This document shows positions 6,671-17,500 of a stretch of 31,429 bases of DNA, piece by piece. The notes below the pieces were generated by a model. The model ran no database searches. It was not told where the DNA came from and was given only the letters and a program-made list of their open reading frames with translations. Origin of the DNA: JBMZCV01 sp049613665 (GTDB lineage Bacteria > Bacteroidota > Bacteroidia > Chitinophagales > UBA2359); assembly GCA_049613665.1 (NCBI GenBank), contig JBMZCV010000047.1, positions 1 to 31,429 on the forward strand, given 5' to 3'. How positions within the stretch are numbered: position 1 is the stretch's first letter; each line of letters starts with the position of its first letter. The position numbers and the translations under genes are program-made.

Positions 6671-9600
6671 ATGAAACATTTACTTCATGGCTTCAGCATA
6701 GCTTTGCTGATAGCCACCGCTTTTCTATTTATTCCAACGCAAATTGTGCAAGGGCAAAATGATTGTGAAGTCGTAGCTCAAGTTGATACATTCACTACTA
6801 TATATTCTCCTTATATTGCACCAATGACAGACGGCTGGACTTTTTCGCCTAGTAGCCTTTTGGCAAATGATAGTGACTCTTGTAATGGCGAACTAACTAT
6901 TACAGGCTTTAGCAATATTCAAAATGGGAGTAGCATTTCCACTTACAATAATGAAGAAACAGAAACTTTTTTTTATCATTATTATCATATTGATTTTTTA
7001 GAGCCTTTTATCTTTGATTATGAAGTTTGCAACGAAGCAGGAGATTGTAGCACTTCAACTGCTTATGTTTATGTTACTGAATTAATAGTGGCAATAGACG
7101 ATTATATGACTACATCAATAAATACCCCTGTTACAATTGATGTCGCAGAAAATGATATTATTCTTTCCGAGTTTTTTGAATTAGATAATGCCAATTGCTT
7201 TGATGGCGATTTTGAAACAGAAAATGGTACGATTACTATTCTCCCTAACAATAACAATCCTTTTTTAGGCAATAGCTGCATTATTTTATATACTCCAAAT
7301 GAGAACTTTGTAGGTACAGATTCTTTTGAATATGCTACTTTCCTAGAATTTGATGGTGCTACGGATTATGGAACGGTTTATATCACAGTAGAACCTAATG
7401 AATTACAAGCCCAAAACCACGAAATCATTTTTCCTCCTTTTCCAGAATGTGAAAATTGCAAAGTAAGTGTTGAAAATGATTCTCTCATTGTATCTTTTAA
7501 CGAACTTACTGAGGGTGCTTTTCTTGAAATTGTAGCGAATGATATTATAGAATGTGGCATTGAAACAATTACGATTATTCAAGAACCAGAATATGCTATA
7601 TATGAAATTATAGAAGGTTATCTTTATTATCATGCCTATGGTAGTTTTGAAGAATATGATGTAATGATTTATCAAATTTGTGATAGCAATGGAAACTGCG
7701 ACCAAGCAACTATAAATGTTACATTGCCTTGTTGCCCTAATGCTCAACATGACGATGTAGTAACTCCTGTCAATGAAGCAATAGAAGTAGATGTTTTAGC
7801 TAATGATTTTGGAACTTGTGGAAATGACTTTTTCTTTGAACAGTTAACTTTTGTACCTTTAAATGGAAGTGCTGTACTTAATCCAGATGGCACAATTACA
7901 TACATTCCTAATGATGGTTTTGTAGGAGAAGATGGGTTTGCTTATACCATTTGCGACAACTTTGGCTGTTGTGATTTAGCTTATGTTTTCATCGAAGTAA
8001 TAGACCCAGAAAATCAAAACCGCACTAGCAATTTATCTATTTTAAATGAAGAAAGCAACAGCCTTGATTGTGAAGTAGATTTAGGGCCAGATTTATTTAC
8101 TTGCTTAGGAGGTTCTGTAACATTAGCAGTTAGCAATGGAACATCATATTTGTGGAGTAATGGAGAAACAAGCTCAAGTATTGATGTTTCGCCAAATGCA
8201 ACAACAGATTATAGCGTAACTGTAACGGATAGTGATGCTTGTACTGCAAGTGATTCTATAACTGTGACGGTAAGCAGTCTCATTATAGATACAGGCTTAA
8301 ACCAAAGTATTTGCTTCGGCGAAGTGGCAACAATATCAGCTAGTAATGCTGTTTTTTATAGTTGGAACACAGGTGCAACATCACAAAGTTTTACCGTAGT
8401 TCCTAATCAAACAACAACTTATTCTGTAACGGCAACAGATGCAAATGGCTGTACTGATTCAGGTAATGTAACAGTTTTTGTAAATGATATAAATATAGAA
8501 GTTGGAGGAAATCAAGTTATTTGCGAAGGAGAAACTGCAACATTATCAGTATCTGGTGGCTTTTCTTATAATTGGAATACAGGTGCAACAACACCAACTA
8601 TTAACGTTTCGCCAAGCACAGATGTAATATATTATGTAACAGCAACAAATCCTTTCGGCTGTTCTGCTACTGGCAACACAGCTATTTTCGTCACACCTGC
8701 CGAAGACTGCCAACAAGCTCCCTGCCAACCAGCCTGTTCCAACACAACAGCCGAATATAGCGTTCCTCAAACCGCAGGCAGCACTTACGAATGGCAAGCT
8801 CCTGGTGCAAATAACCTTGTGGAAAACGACAATGAAGTGCAAATTTCTTGGGGCGAAACAGGCGATGGTTCTATCAAAATTATCGAAACGCAAGCAAATG
8901 GCATCAGCGATTCTACAACTATTTGCATAGATATTGTCGCTACGCCAACAGCAGAAATCGCAAGTATTCCAGCTATTCAAGACAATACAATTTCGGTTTG
9001 CTCTGGCCAAAACATACAGTTTTCAGCCACAAATGTAGCCGATGCCAACGAATTTTTATGGATTTTTGGCGATGGTTCTACGGCTGAAAATCAAAATACA
9101 ACACATCTTTATGCAGCAAGCGGTATGTATGAAGTCCAACTTGTAGCCAATAGCGATTGTATGTGTAGCGATACGACAAGCGTTTTTGTGAATGTAGATG
9201 AAGCCATTACGCCACAAATAGATTGCACAGGAACAGTTTGTCGAGGCGATATTATGACTTACGAAACAGCGGCAGTTTGCGGAAATTATTTTTGGAACAT
9301 TAGCGAAGAAGGAACAGTCATTGATGGCGGCACGGAAAACGATAATTTCGTGATGATTCATTGGCTCGGAAATGATAATATTGGGATAATAGAACTAACC
9401 GTTTCAGATTGTACGGAAGCTTATTGCGAAATTCCAGCACGTTACGAAATTCCTATCGTCGGCAATGAAAATTTAAATATTAGCGGTGTCGATTTTGTTT
9501 GTAGTGGCGATATTGCGGTGTATAGCGTGCCGAAAATGAGCGGTATTAGCTACAATTGGAACGATATAAATGGTGGCGAATTTTTATCTGGCACTACGGC

Positions 9601-12600
9601 AAATGAAGTAAGCATTCAATGGACTGGTTCGGCAGAAGTAGATGCTTTTGTGAGTTTAGAAATAGAAAATTGCTTTTTGGGTTGCTCTGCAAATACGACA
9701 TTTTCAGTAGATATTAGAAATGTATTAGACCTTTTTGTGCCAGAACAAACAGCTTGCGAAAACGAATCTATCACGATATATTCTACTATTTTGGGCAATG
9801 AAGGTGGACATCCTCCTTGCGATTGGACGATTACAACGCCAACGCAAGAGACTATTTTTATAGAAAATGAAGACATTTTAGCAAACTATGAATGGGAAAA
9901 TGGTGCAGGAACATATCATATCGAAATTGTGCCGACCAACCCAACTGATTTTTGCAACGAAAAAGCAAGTGCAAGTATTGATATAGTTTCGCCACCGCCA
10001 GCACCTACGGCCATTTCAGGCGAAACCATTATTTGCCCAGATGATATTTACAATTATTCTGTTCCAAATAATGAAGATTACCTTTTTATTTGGAATGTCG
10101 TGAATGGCAATGAAACTACTGAAACACAAGGAAATGCGATTAATGTCATTTTCAATAATGCTGAAACGCATGAAATTCAAGTCGCACACCAAGCAAAAGC
10201 ATTTCCATTTTGCCAATCTGATTTTACAGTTTTGGAAATAAATAATCTGGAAAACGAATTGGAACTCACAGGCAGCAATGGCGTTTGCCTCAACAATGAA
10301 GCCGCTTATACTGCTACTTTAAACAATAATAATCAAGCTTTTGCTGTCACTTGGCAAATTTCGCCTAGCACAGCAGCGAGTATTATCGAAGAAACAGATA
10401 CGCAAATTTTTGTGCAATGGTACGCATCTGGAACAATTAGTGCGACATATTGCGGAGCTATTGATTCGGTAAATGTAGAAGTTTTTGAACTGCCAGAACC
10501 CGAAATTATCGCAGCAGAAGGCGTTTGTTTACAAAGTCAAAATAGCATTTCTACAAGCATTCTTTACGAAACTTATCTTTGGTATAGAGACTCTGTTTTT
10601 TATAGCAGTTCACCAACGCCAGATATTACCGAAGGTGGCTATTATCATGTAGAAGTGATAAACGGAAATGGCTGTTTGGGTTCGGCAAGCACAACTATCG
10701 ACACTTATCCGATACCAGAAGCTTTTGTTTCTTCGCCAGATTTCGTAGATGTTTGCGACGATATTTTTACACTCAATTTATACACAGCCATTAGCAATGA
10801 CGAACCTTATCACTACCAATGGTATCAAAATGGAACAGAAGTAGGCACAGATACTTCTCACTATTTTACGCCAGGCATAGGAAATTATTATGTTGTTGTT
10901 ACAAATATTTATGGTTGTGCGGTTACTTCAAATACATTTAGTATCAATGATGGTTCTTGCCCAACAGGTGGTGGCGGCGGCGGCCCTACTTGCACCATTC
11001 CAACAGCACCATCTTTCACTCACAATACAAGTGAATATTGCGATAGCATTTTATTTCAAAACACTTCCATAGGCTCAATTCCGAATACTACTTCATGGAA
11101 TTTTAATTATCCTTTTGGTGGTACTTCTACCTTAGAATCGCCTAACTATTTATACGATAAAGTTGGCTATTATACCGTAGTGATGTATCAAACTTACGAA
11201 AACGCAACGCCGCCGCCTTCAAACTGTACGGTTGGAGTAGCTGAAAATGTAGCAGTTACAATAAAAGCAAAATTTGAAGCGAATACCGTTTGCATAGGCG
11301 ATACCACCGTTTTCAAAGATTTATCAACCTATTTAGATGGACACGAAATTGTTGCTTGGGAATGGAATTTTGGCAATAACAATACTTCAACTGCCCAAAA
11401 TCCAGAATTTATTTACGAAGAAGTAGGAATGTATATCGTTTCTTTAGAAATAACGAGCAATGAAGGCTGTATCGACAAATTTTCGCAAATTATCAATGTT
11501 TTGCCACCGCCAACAGCTACAATTATTTCAGACAACCAAATTTGTCAAGGTATTTCAATGACATTTCAAGGTGAAACAGATAGCAGTTTAGGTTTAGAAA
11601 ATAATATTTCTAGTTGGAAATGGAATTTTGGCGATGAAAACAATTCCGTTTTTAATGGCAATACTTCTACGAATCAAAATACAAATCACGTTTTTAATGA
11701 AGCAGGTATTTACGAAGTTTCATTAACTGTTACCAATGTTTTCGGCTGTTCGTTTACTACTACAAAAACAGTTGAAATTTTAGAAAATGGATTAAATGGC
11801 GAAATTCTTTTATCGAATCCTTCACCAATATGTATAGGCGATTCTACGGTTTTGAGTTTTTCAGAAAATAACGAAAACCTAAGTTATCAATGGTCAAATG
11901 GCAGTACTGATGAAAGCATTACGGTTTTCGCAAGCAATGTATATGAACTTACCGTAACTGACGAAATAGGTTGTTCATTCCACACAGAACAAGCCGTTGT
12001 CGATATTGTGAGTTTGCCAAACAACATTTTAAGTGCTTTTGTAGAACAAACAAGTGGCGATTTTAGTGTTTATACCAATGAAGTAGAAGTTTGCAAAGGC
12101 AGCACCGTAACGATTGAAGCTTATGAAGAAAATGGCTCTTCTTATTTATGGTCAAATAATACAACAGCAAGCAGTATTTCTATTGAAACAGAAAATTGGA
12201 CAACAAATGAAAATGCTTATAGCGTCACGATAACCAATGAAACAGGTTGCGAAAGTTTTGCAGATTTTACCATCAAAATAAGAGAAGTGCCAGCCGTATT
12301 TGGCATCATTTCTTTAGCTGAAAGCAACTGTTTGGAAGAAGGCGAAACCATTGCTTTAGAAATTCCTAATCCGCAAGATGATTTAACTTATTTTTGGAAC
12401 AATGGAACTTACGGCACTAGCACAGTTGTATCGTCAGGCGGCACTTATTTTGCGACAGCCGTAAACGAAACAGGTTGCGAAACAAATAGCAATGTCATTG
12501 TTATACACGATGTGCCAAATGCTTGTATGCTTCAAACAGGCTGTTTTACGGAATGTTCGCCAAAAGAAATTTGCCTAGCAACAAGCAACATACCACTTTC

Positions 12601-13567
12601 TAGCTATCAATGGCTGCTCGATGGAACACCTATCGCAAACGCCAATGACGATAATTTTATGGCTACCGAAAATGGTTTGTATCAAGTAGAACTCATTAGC
12701 GAAGCTGGCTGCACATCTATTACAGAAGGCTTAAATTTGACTTTAGAAGACTGTTCGGTTTGCGATGTAACAGTAGGCGATATTGAAGAACTTTGCAATC
12801 CACAAAATCAAACTTATACCGTTTTCTTCAATGTGAGCGGCGGCCAAGCACCTTACACCATCACAGGAAGCTACGATGCAGCTTTCATTGACACAACTAT
12901 CGTGCAACAAAGCCCTGAATTGCCAAAAGGCACATCTTACGAAATTACGGTAACAGATGCTTTAGGCTGTGCTTTTAGCTTCGCAAATTTCAATGTGTGT
13001 GAAACCGTACCTGTCGAACTCATCAATTTTAGCGGCCGAATGACTGAAAATGCCAATCTTTTGGAATGGAAAACAGCCAGCGAAATCAATAACGACTTTT
13101 TCACTTTGAGCAGAAAAACAGCCGATGAAAATGATTTTGTCGCTATCGCAAAAATTAAAGCCAATGGAAATAGTAGTATTAGCAAAAAATACAATTATAC
13201 AGATGCTTTTACAGAAAGTGGCTTGGTACAATATCAACTTTCACAAACTGATTTTGATGGCACAACCAAAAAAGTAGGTACTATTAGTTTGGTCAGAAGT
13301 GCGAGAGCTTTGCAAATATTGGAAGTTTCGCCTGTACCAACACACGATTTTGTCGTTATCAAATACATTTTGCCAGAAAGCAGCAGCGAAAGTCGTTTGT
13401 CATTATTTGATATGCACGGCCGAAAAGTGTATGAAAAATCATTGGCGAATAATGAGCAATCGCAACAGCAAGAAGTGATTAGCCTTTCGCAATTGAGCAG
13501 CGGCGTTTATACTTTGAGTCTCGAAAATGGCACGGAAAGAGTCATTGAAAAGGTGGTGAAGTATTAG
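6671..13567 (+). CDS. Giant T9SS-secreted multidomain adhesin-like protein
   Basis: This 2298-residue protein has a signal peptide at residues 1-28 (VQG before Q29). Cadherin-like or Big_9-type domains cover about 30-450 (for example IVAIDDYMTTSINTPVTIDV and FVGEDGFAYTICDNFG). Three tandem Ig-like units follow (about 469-675). A long run of Ig-like and PKD domains comes next, with PKD motifs such as FLWIFGDGS, WEWNFG and WKWNFGDE. A six-glycine linker lies at about 1433-1438. The C-terminus has the LINFSGRM...LLEWKTASEINNDFF segment usual before T9SS tails, then a type A sorting domain (about 2215-2298: SPVPTHDFVVI, LFDMHGRKVY, SSGVYTLSLENG). The product should cross the outer membrane by T9SS and be anchored or released; adhesion or matrix function is inferred. 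The 3' end is duplicated at 17997-18085. Confidence 0.95.
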   Translation: MKHLLHGFSIALLIATAFLFIPTQIVQGQNDCEVVAQVDTFTTIYSPYIAPMTDGWTFSPSSLLANDSDSCNGELTITGFSNIQNGSSISTYNNEETETFFYHYYHIDFLEPFIFDYEVCNEAGDCSTSTAYVYVTELIVAIDDYMTTSINTPVTIDVAENDIILSEFFELDNANCFDGDFETENGTITILPNNNNPFLGNSCIILYTPNENFVGTDSFEYATFLEFDGATDYGTVYITVEPNELQAQNHEIIFPPFPECENCKVSVENDSLIVSFNELTEGAFLEIVANDIIECGIETITIIQEPEYAIYEIIEGYLYYHAYGSFEEYDVMIYQICDSNGNCDQATINVTLPCCPNAQHDDVVTPVNEAIEVDVLANDFGTCGNDFFFEQLTFVPLNGSAVLNPDGTITYIPNDGFVGEDGFAYTICDNFGCCDLAYVFIEVIDPENQNRTSNLSILNEESNSLDCEVDLGPDLFTCLGGSVTLAVSNGTSYLWSNGETSSSIDVSPNATTDYSVTVTDSDACTASDSITVTVSSLIIDTGLNQSICFGEVATISASNAVFYSWNTGATSQSFTVVPNQTTTYSVTATDANGCTDSGNVTVFVNDINIEVGGNQVICEGETATLSVSGGFSYNWNTGATTPTINVSPSTDVIYYVTATNPFGCSATGNTAIFVTPAEDCQQAPCQPACSNTTAEYSVPQTAGSTYEWQAPGANNLVENDNEVQISWGETGDGSIKIIETQANGISDSTTICIDIVATPTAEIASIPAIQDNTISVCSGQNIQFSATNVADANEFLWIFGDGSTAENQNTTHLYAASGMYEVQLVANSDCMCSDTTSVFVNVDEAITPQIDCTGTVCRGDIMTYETAAVCGNYFWNISEEGTVIDGGTENDNFVMIHWLGNDNIGIIELTVSDCTEAYCEIPARYEIPIVGNENLNISGVDFVCSGDIAVYSVPKMSGISYNWNDINGGEFLSGTTANEVSIQWTGSAEVDAFVSLEIENCFLGCSANTTFSVDIRNVLDLFVPEQTACENESITIYSTILGNEGGHPPCDWTITTPTQETIFIENEDILANYEWENGAGTYHIEIVPTNPTDFCNEKASASIDIVSPPPAPTAISGETIICPDDIYNYSVPNNEDYLFIWNVVNGNETTETQGNAINVIFNNAETHEIQVAHQAKAFPFCQSDFTVLEINNLENELELTGSNGVCLNNEAAYTATLNNNNQAFAVTWQISPSTAASIIEETDTQIFVQWYASGTISATYCGAIDSVNVEVFELPEPEIIAAEGVCLQSQNSISTSILYETYLWYRDSVFYSSSPTPDITEGGYYHVEVINGNGCLGSASTTIDTYPIPEAFVSSPDFVDVCDDIFTLNLYTAISNDEPYHYQWYQNGTEVGTDTSHYFTPGIGNYYVVVTNIYGCAVTSNTFSINDGSCPTGGGGGGPTCTIPTAPSFTHNTSEYCDSILFQNTSIGSIPNTTSWNFNYPFGGTSTLESPNYLYDKVGYYTVVMYQTYENATPPPSNCTVGVAENVAVTIKAKFEANTVCIGDTTVFKDLSTYLDGHEIVAWEWNFGNNNTSTAQNPEFIYEEVGMYIVSLEITSNEGCIDKFSQIINVLPPPTATIISDNQICQGISMTFQGETDSSLGLENNISSWKWNFGDENNSVFNGNTSTNQNTNHVFNEAGIYEVSLTVTNVFGCSFTTTKTVEILENGLNGEILLSNPSPICIGDSTVLSFSENNENLSYQWSNGSTDESITVFASNVYELTVTDEIGCSFHTEQAVVDIVSLPNNILSAFVEQTSGDFSVYTNEVEVCKGSTVTIEAYEENGSSYLWSNNTTASSISIETENWTTNENAYSVTITNETGCESFADFTIKIREVPAVFGIISLAESNCLEEGETIALEIPNPQDDLTYFWNNGTYGTSTVVSSGGTYFATAVNETGCETNSNVIVIHDVPNACMLQTGCFTECSPKEICLATSNIPLSSYQWLLDGTPIANANDDNFMATENGLYQVELISEAGCTSITEGLNLTLEDCSVCDVTVGDIEELCNPQNQTYTVFFNVSGGQAPYTITGSYDAAFIDTTIVQQSPELPKGTSYEITVTDALGCAFSFANFNVCETVPVELINFSGRMTENANLLEWKTASEINNDFFTLSRKTADENDFVAIAKIKANGNSSISKKYNYTDAFTESGLVQYQLSQTDFDGTTKKVGTISLVRSARALQILEVSPVPTHDFVVIKYILPESSSESRLSLFDMHGRKVYEKSLANNEQSQQQEVISLSQLSSGVYTLSLENGTERVIEKVVKY
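8075..8696 (+). repeat. Three tandem Ig-like repeat units inside the giant gene
   Basis: Units of about 68-70 residues start near 8075, 8279 and 8486. Each follows the same plan: G-x-x-x-C-x-G, then Y/F-x-W-N/S-x-G-x-T/E, then TTxYxVTxTxxxGC. Units two and three are clearly similar at the nucleotide level (TGGAACACAGGTGCAACA against TGGAATACAGGTGCAACA). Confidence 0.75.
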
Positions 13568-13569
13568 GA
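13481..13569 (+). repeat. 89-bp direct repeat, left copy (3' end of giant T9SS gene)
   Basis: This segment covers codons 2271-2298, the stop codon and two further bases. It matches 17997-18085 at 87 of 89 positions. The differences are C13483/T17999 and T13519/C18035, and both change AGC/AGT serine codons silently. The left edge is sharp and the right edge ends just after the stop codon. Confidence 0.93.
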
Positions 13570-13591
13570 TTTTTAGTAAAAAAATAGATAT

Positions 13592-13638
13592 AAGCCTCAA
13601 GCAGTTTTTTTAATGAAAGAACTGTTTGAGGCTTTTTT
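13592..13638 (+). terminator. Intrinsic terminator after the giant T9SS gene
   Basis: A 15-bp stem with one G-T pair (13592-13606/13620-13634) is followed by T13633-13638. It sits between two convergent genes, 25 bp after the giant gene's stop and just before the stop of the minus-strand winged-helix protein gene. It probably acts mainly on the plus strand. Confidence 0.85.
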
Positions 13639-13647
13639 GTTACTTGT

Positions 13648-14550
13648 TTAGTCAAAAACTCTAGGATTTTTTTTCAAAAAATGAGTTGCTTTTTCGCCCA
13701 ACTTTTTCTCAATTTCTTCATTTCTAAATGTTTTTACTGATTCAGAAGAATGTCGAATTTCCAAAAATTGTTCTTCCTCATTCTCTTCATTTTCAAACAG
13801 CAAGCCATAAAAGCAAATATTTCGCTTATGAGCTTCTAAATTGCTATCGGCAAAATCATAAAAGCTTTTGTCTTTAAATTTTTCGTTAAAAAAGTTGGAA
13901 AAATCATTTCTTCTATCATTTACTTGACGGTAAGTTGGTTTATTTCTATGCCGTATTTCTTTTGCTGTTTCTGATTTATGAATTTTATGAGATTGCATAA
14001 TGTCATAGCCCGAAAAATCACGCTGTCTTTTCTTAGATAAACCTTTATCTATCGGAAAACGTGGGTCAAAAAAATCTTGCGTCAAATCATTTTTCAAATA
14101 TCTCATATTTTCTGTTACGAAATATTCAAATTCAATGGTTTCGATATTCTTAATTTTGGTTTTATTTTGCAAAAAATCTATGCCCTTGCGTGTTATTTCA
14201 TAAGCATCATTTTCTATTTCTCTGATTAAATCGTTTTTCAATAAAAAATGAAATTGCATAGTTACAAAATTATCTTCATCAATGCCCAAAAAATCGCAAA
14301 TAGCAGAGTGTTTTGAAATATCATTATCAATAAGCTCTAAAATAATTCGGCTCAATCTATCTAATTCTACCTCTTTTTCTATAACAACATTTTGCTTACA
14401 TTGCCAAAAAGGTAAGTAAATATCAAAGACATTTTTTAGCTGATACCCTTCCGTTTTATGATGACTTTCAAACTTTTTCCATAAGTCTTGAAAACTTTGA
14501 TTTTTCTTGTTTTGCAAACCTGTTTCCTTTTTTTGTTTAAAACTTCTCAT
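13648..14550 (-). CDS. Helicase partner with winged-helix-like segment, function unknown (possible MkoB-like)
   Basis: This 300-residue protein is charged and has no signal peptide or membrane segment. Residues about 62-128 look like a winged helix: RLSRIILELIDND, a helix-turn-helix over SKHSAICDFLGIDEDNF, and a wing ending YEITRKGIDFL. Residues about 140-300 carry repeated aromatic/acidic motifs (FEYFVTENMRYL, FFDPRFPIDKG, RHSSESVKTF) that I do not recognise. Position next to a kinase-like/SF1 helicase suggests the MkoB slot of a Mokosh-like defence system, but the HxKxxxxD motif of phospholipase-D nucleases is not visible, so it is either a different effector/adaptor or a truncated one. Its ATG overlaps the helicase stop by 4 bp, indicating translational coupling. 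Confidence 0.75.
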   Translation of the reverse strand: MRSFKQKKETGLQNKKNQSFQDLWKKFESHHKTEGYQLKNVFDIYLPFWQCKQNVVIEKEVELDRLSRIILELIDNDISKHSAICDFLGIDEDNFVTMQFHFLLKNDLIREIENDAYEITRKGIDFLQNKTKIKNIETIEFEYFVTENMRYLKNDLTQDFFDPRFPIDKGLSKKRQRDFSGYDIMQSHKIHKSETAKEIRHRNKPTYRQVNDRRNDFSNFFNEKFKDKSFYDFADSNLEAHKRNICFYGLLFENEENEEEQFLEIRHSSESVKTFRNEEIEKKLGEKATHFLKKNPRVFD

Positions 14551-17500
14551 AATACAATTTCTTTTAAATCATTAACAATTAAATCTTTTTGTTCCAATTC
14601 TTGTGCTATTTGTTGTAGCTTAAATTCTTTAAATTTTCCTCGTGGATTTAAAGTTGCTCGTTTTATCAAATAATCGCTATCGCCCACTACAATCAACAGC
14701 CGTTTTACTCTCGAAAAAGCAACATTGATACGCCTATAATCGTCTAAAAAACCAATATTACTCCTGCCTTTCGTGCTGCGAACAATATCATAAATGATAA
14801 TATCACGCTCTGCACCTTGAAATTTATCAACTGTATTAATCTCAATGAGCGATTTTGCCCTATCTTTGCTATCTTTTTCAACAAAATTGCGATATTTCTG
14901 CAAATTAAGACGGCTTCTTAACAATTCAACTTGCCCACGATAACCTGCAATAATACCAATATTAAAAGGCTTTTCTTTTTGCAAATTATCTGCATATAAT
15001 TCATTCAATTGTTCCAACAAATTTTGAATTGCTAGAACATTGCATCGATTTTGTCTATTAAATTTATTATCATTATCACTTGGATTTGCTTGCCTAGAAG
15101 TGCTTAGAAAAATAATTGATGTATCTTTTTTAAGCCGTAAACCATGATGTTTTTGTGCATCATAATTGGGAATAACATTAAGCCTTGGATTTTTCAACAT
15201 TCCATCATAAAAGTATTTTGAAATCAAGCTACCTATTTGTTTTGGCATACGATACTGAACGTCAAGCATTTTGATATAATTTTCTTTATCTTCATCATTT
15301 TCAAAAGCTTTAATCAGTTTTTCAAACAAACTCTCGCCAAAATCTTTGTCAAAATCTAAACCATTGTCTTCCAATTCTCTTTTTACTTTTTTCTTTACGG
15401 CATCTTCTCTCGTAATTACGGGCGGCAATTGTTTGTGGTCTCCAATCAAGATAATATTCTGTCCCATATTTATAGGCACAAGCGTTTCGGCTGCCGAAGC
15501 TTTGCTGCTTTCGTCCATTATCACATAATCAAACTGAAAATTGACACGGCTATATTGACTACTAGCAATATGAATGCAAGTTGCTCCAATAATGTTGAGT
15601 TGCTGCATCATAGCAGTCAAAAAATCTATTTCAGTACTGCCATTATTCAACATAGATTTTTTACGGTCTCTACCGTCATCTACTGTTACGCCGCCCAAAA
15701 AAGCAAACCAATCTTTTTGCAAACTTTTGAGTTTTAAAAACTTTTTACCCAATTCTTTTTCAAAAATAAGCTTTACTACTCTGAAATCTCTAGTTTGCCC
15801 AAAAAGCCGTTTAATATAACTGTGACTTCTACGCAATTTGCGATTAAATTTATCCCAATCTCTTGTTTTATCAAGTTGGGCATAAAAATTATAAAACTCA
15901 ATAACTATTTTTTGCTTTTCTTGTTCTGAAAAATTCTGAACAAAAAATTGCTTTGCTCTCTCCTCTGTTTTTGTTACCCAATTTTTGAGTTTGGTTTCAA
16001 AAGTATGTGGCACAATTGTTTGGCTAATATTATTTTTTTGTATAGAAAATTCGCTTGCCAAACGCATAAATCGTATGTCTTGATGTTCGTTTTCATTGAT
16101 ATATGCTATTTTTTCTAGCACATTATCAACAGCTAAATTTGATTGCGAGCAAACTAAAATTTTTACATCTTTTTGTCTTCGCAAAATTTGTCGCAACAAT
16201 TCTACAATAACTGTCGTTTTGCCTGTTCCCGGAGGCCCCTGAATCAAATAAACGGGTTTGTGATGCAAGGCTTCTAAAACCGCTTCTCGTTGTGTTTCGT
16301 CATTTTCCAAATCAGGATTGAATACTTCATCAGCAAAATTCTCATATTGCCAAGTTTCTAAAAAATTTGTTTGAGGCATAGCAGTAGTTTCGGAAGTAGC
16401 CAAAATACTACACAAACTAGGATTTACGACATCGCCATTTTCAAACTTCTTGCAGGCTTCTACTTGCTTTTTAAACTGACTTGTTTTTTGTCTCACATCT
16501 TCTATCAACTCGCCTTTTTCGGCTATTTCGTCAATGCTACAAAAAGCATCTTTAATGGTGATAAAACGCTCTTTTGGATGAAAATCTAAAATTGTTCCAA
16601 TTCGTTGGTCATCAACAAATAAAATAACTTGTTCATTTTTTAGTGTTTTTACCCTTTTCCAACTATTTTCTACAACCGTTTTTTCTAAATAAAATTTAAT
16701 ATTAGCACTGTTATTTTGGCTTTCTACTCGTTTTGTATATCGTGCCTTAAAAGCTCTTTCTTCAATATATTCTTTTTCTTTGTCTGGCAAAGTTTGCCAA
16801 AGTTTTACCGATTTTGTTTTTGTTCGGTGCAGTTGTGAAAGTCTATTTTGTTCTTCAAACTTTTCTTCAAAAAAACGCAAACAATCGTAATTAGAATAAT
16901 TTAAGTCAAAATCAAATTCTGCTAAAAAAGCATTTTCATTTCTAATGAGCCTATCATTCCTTTCGTTTCGGCAGCCGCCAAAAGGAATAAAAATATAGCC
17001 ATATTCATCTACAAAAAATCTACCATTCCAAGTATCTGTGCTAAAACGGCCAGTAATTTGATTTTTATTATCCGATTTTTTATTTTCAACTAAAATCCAA
17101 GTATTTTGCTTCATACTTTCGATAATAGGCATAAAATCTTGCGTATGTTTTGGTTGTGTTTTTACTCGAATAACGTCTTCATAAAAATTAATTTGTTTAG
17201 CAATAGGAATTTGCTCAAGCAGTTCAATCAATTCATAATACTTAGAAAAACGTTCTATTCTTTTAGGAGCTAAAGCTTTGTCCAAAATTTGTTGTTCTAT
17301 CTCCGAATCTAACCCAAAAAACATTTCAAAAGATTTTATCAAAGCATAAATATCGTCTTGAAAATTTGGACGAGGCAACTTGGTATCTGCCAGCCATTTT
17401 TGCACATTAGGAGCTAAATATCTTTTTTCTAATAAATCTTGATGGCGAAAAAGCTCGAAAAGGCCAATAAATTTCAGCTTTGCATTGCCTTTTGAATTAA

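Noticed and set aside
10965..10985. GGC/GGT run as a contingency (phase-variable) repeat
   Set aside because: Six glycine codons as triplets cannot cause frameshift by whole-unit slippage, and it is a plain linker between domains.
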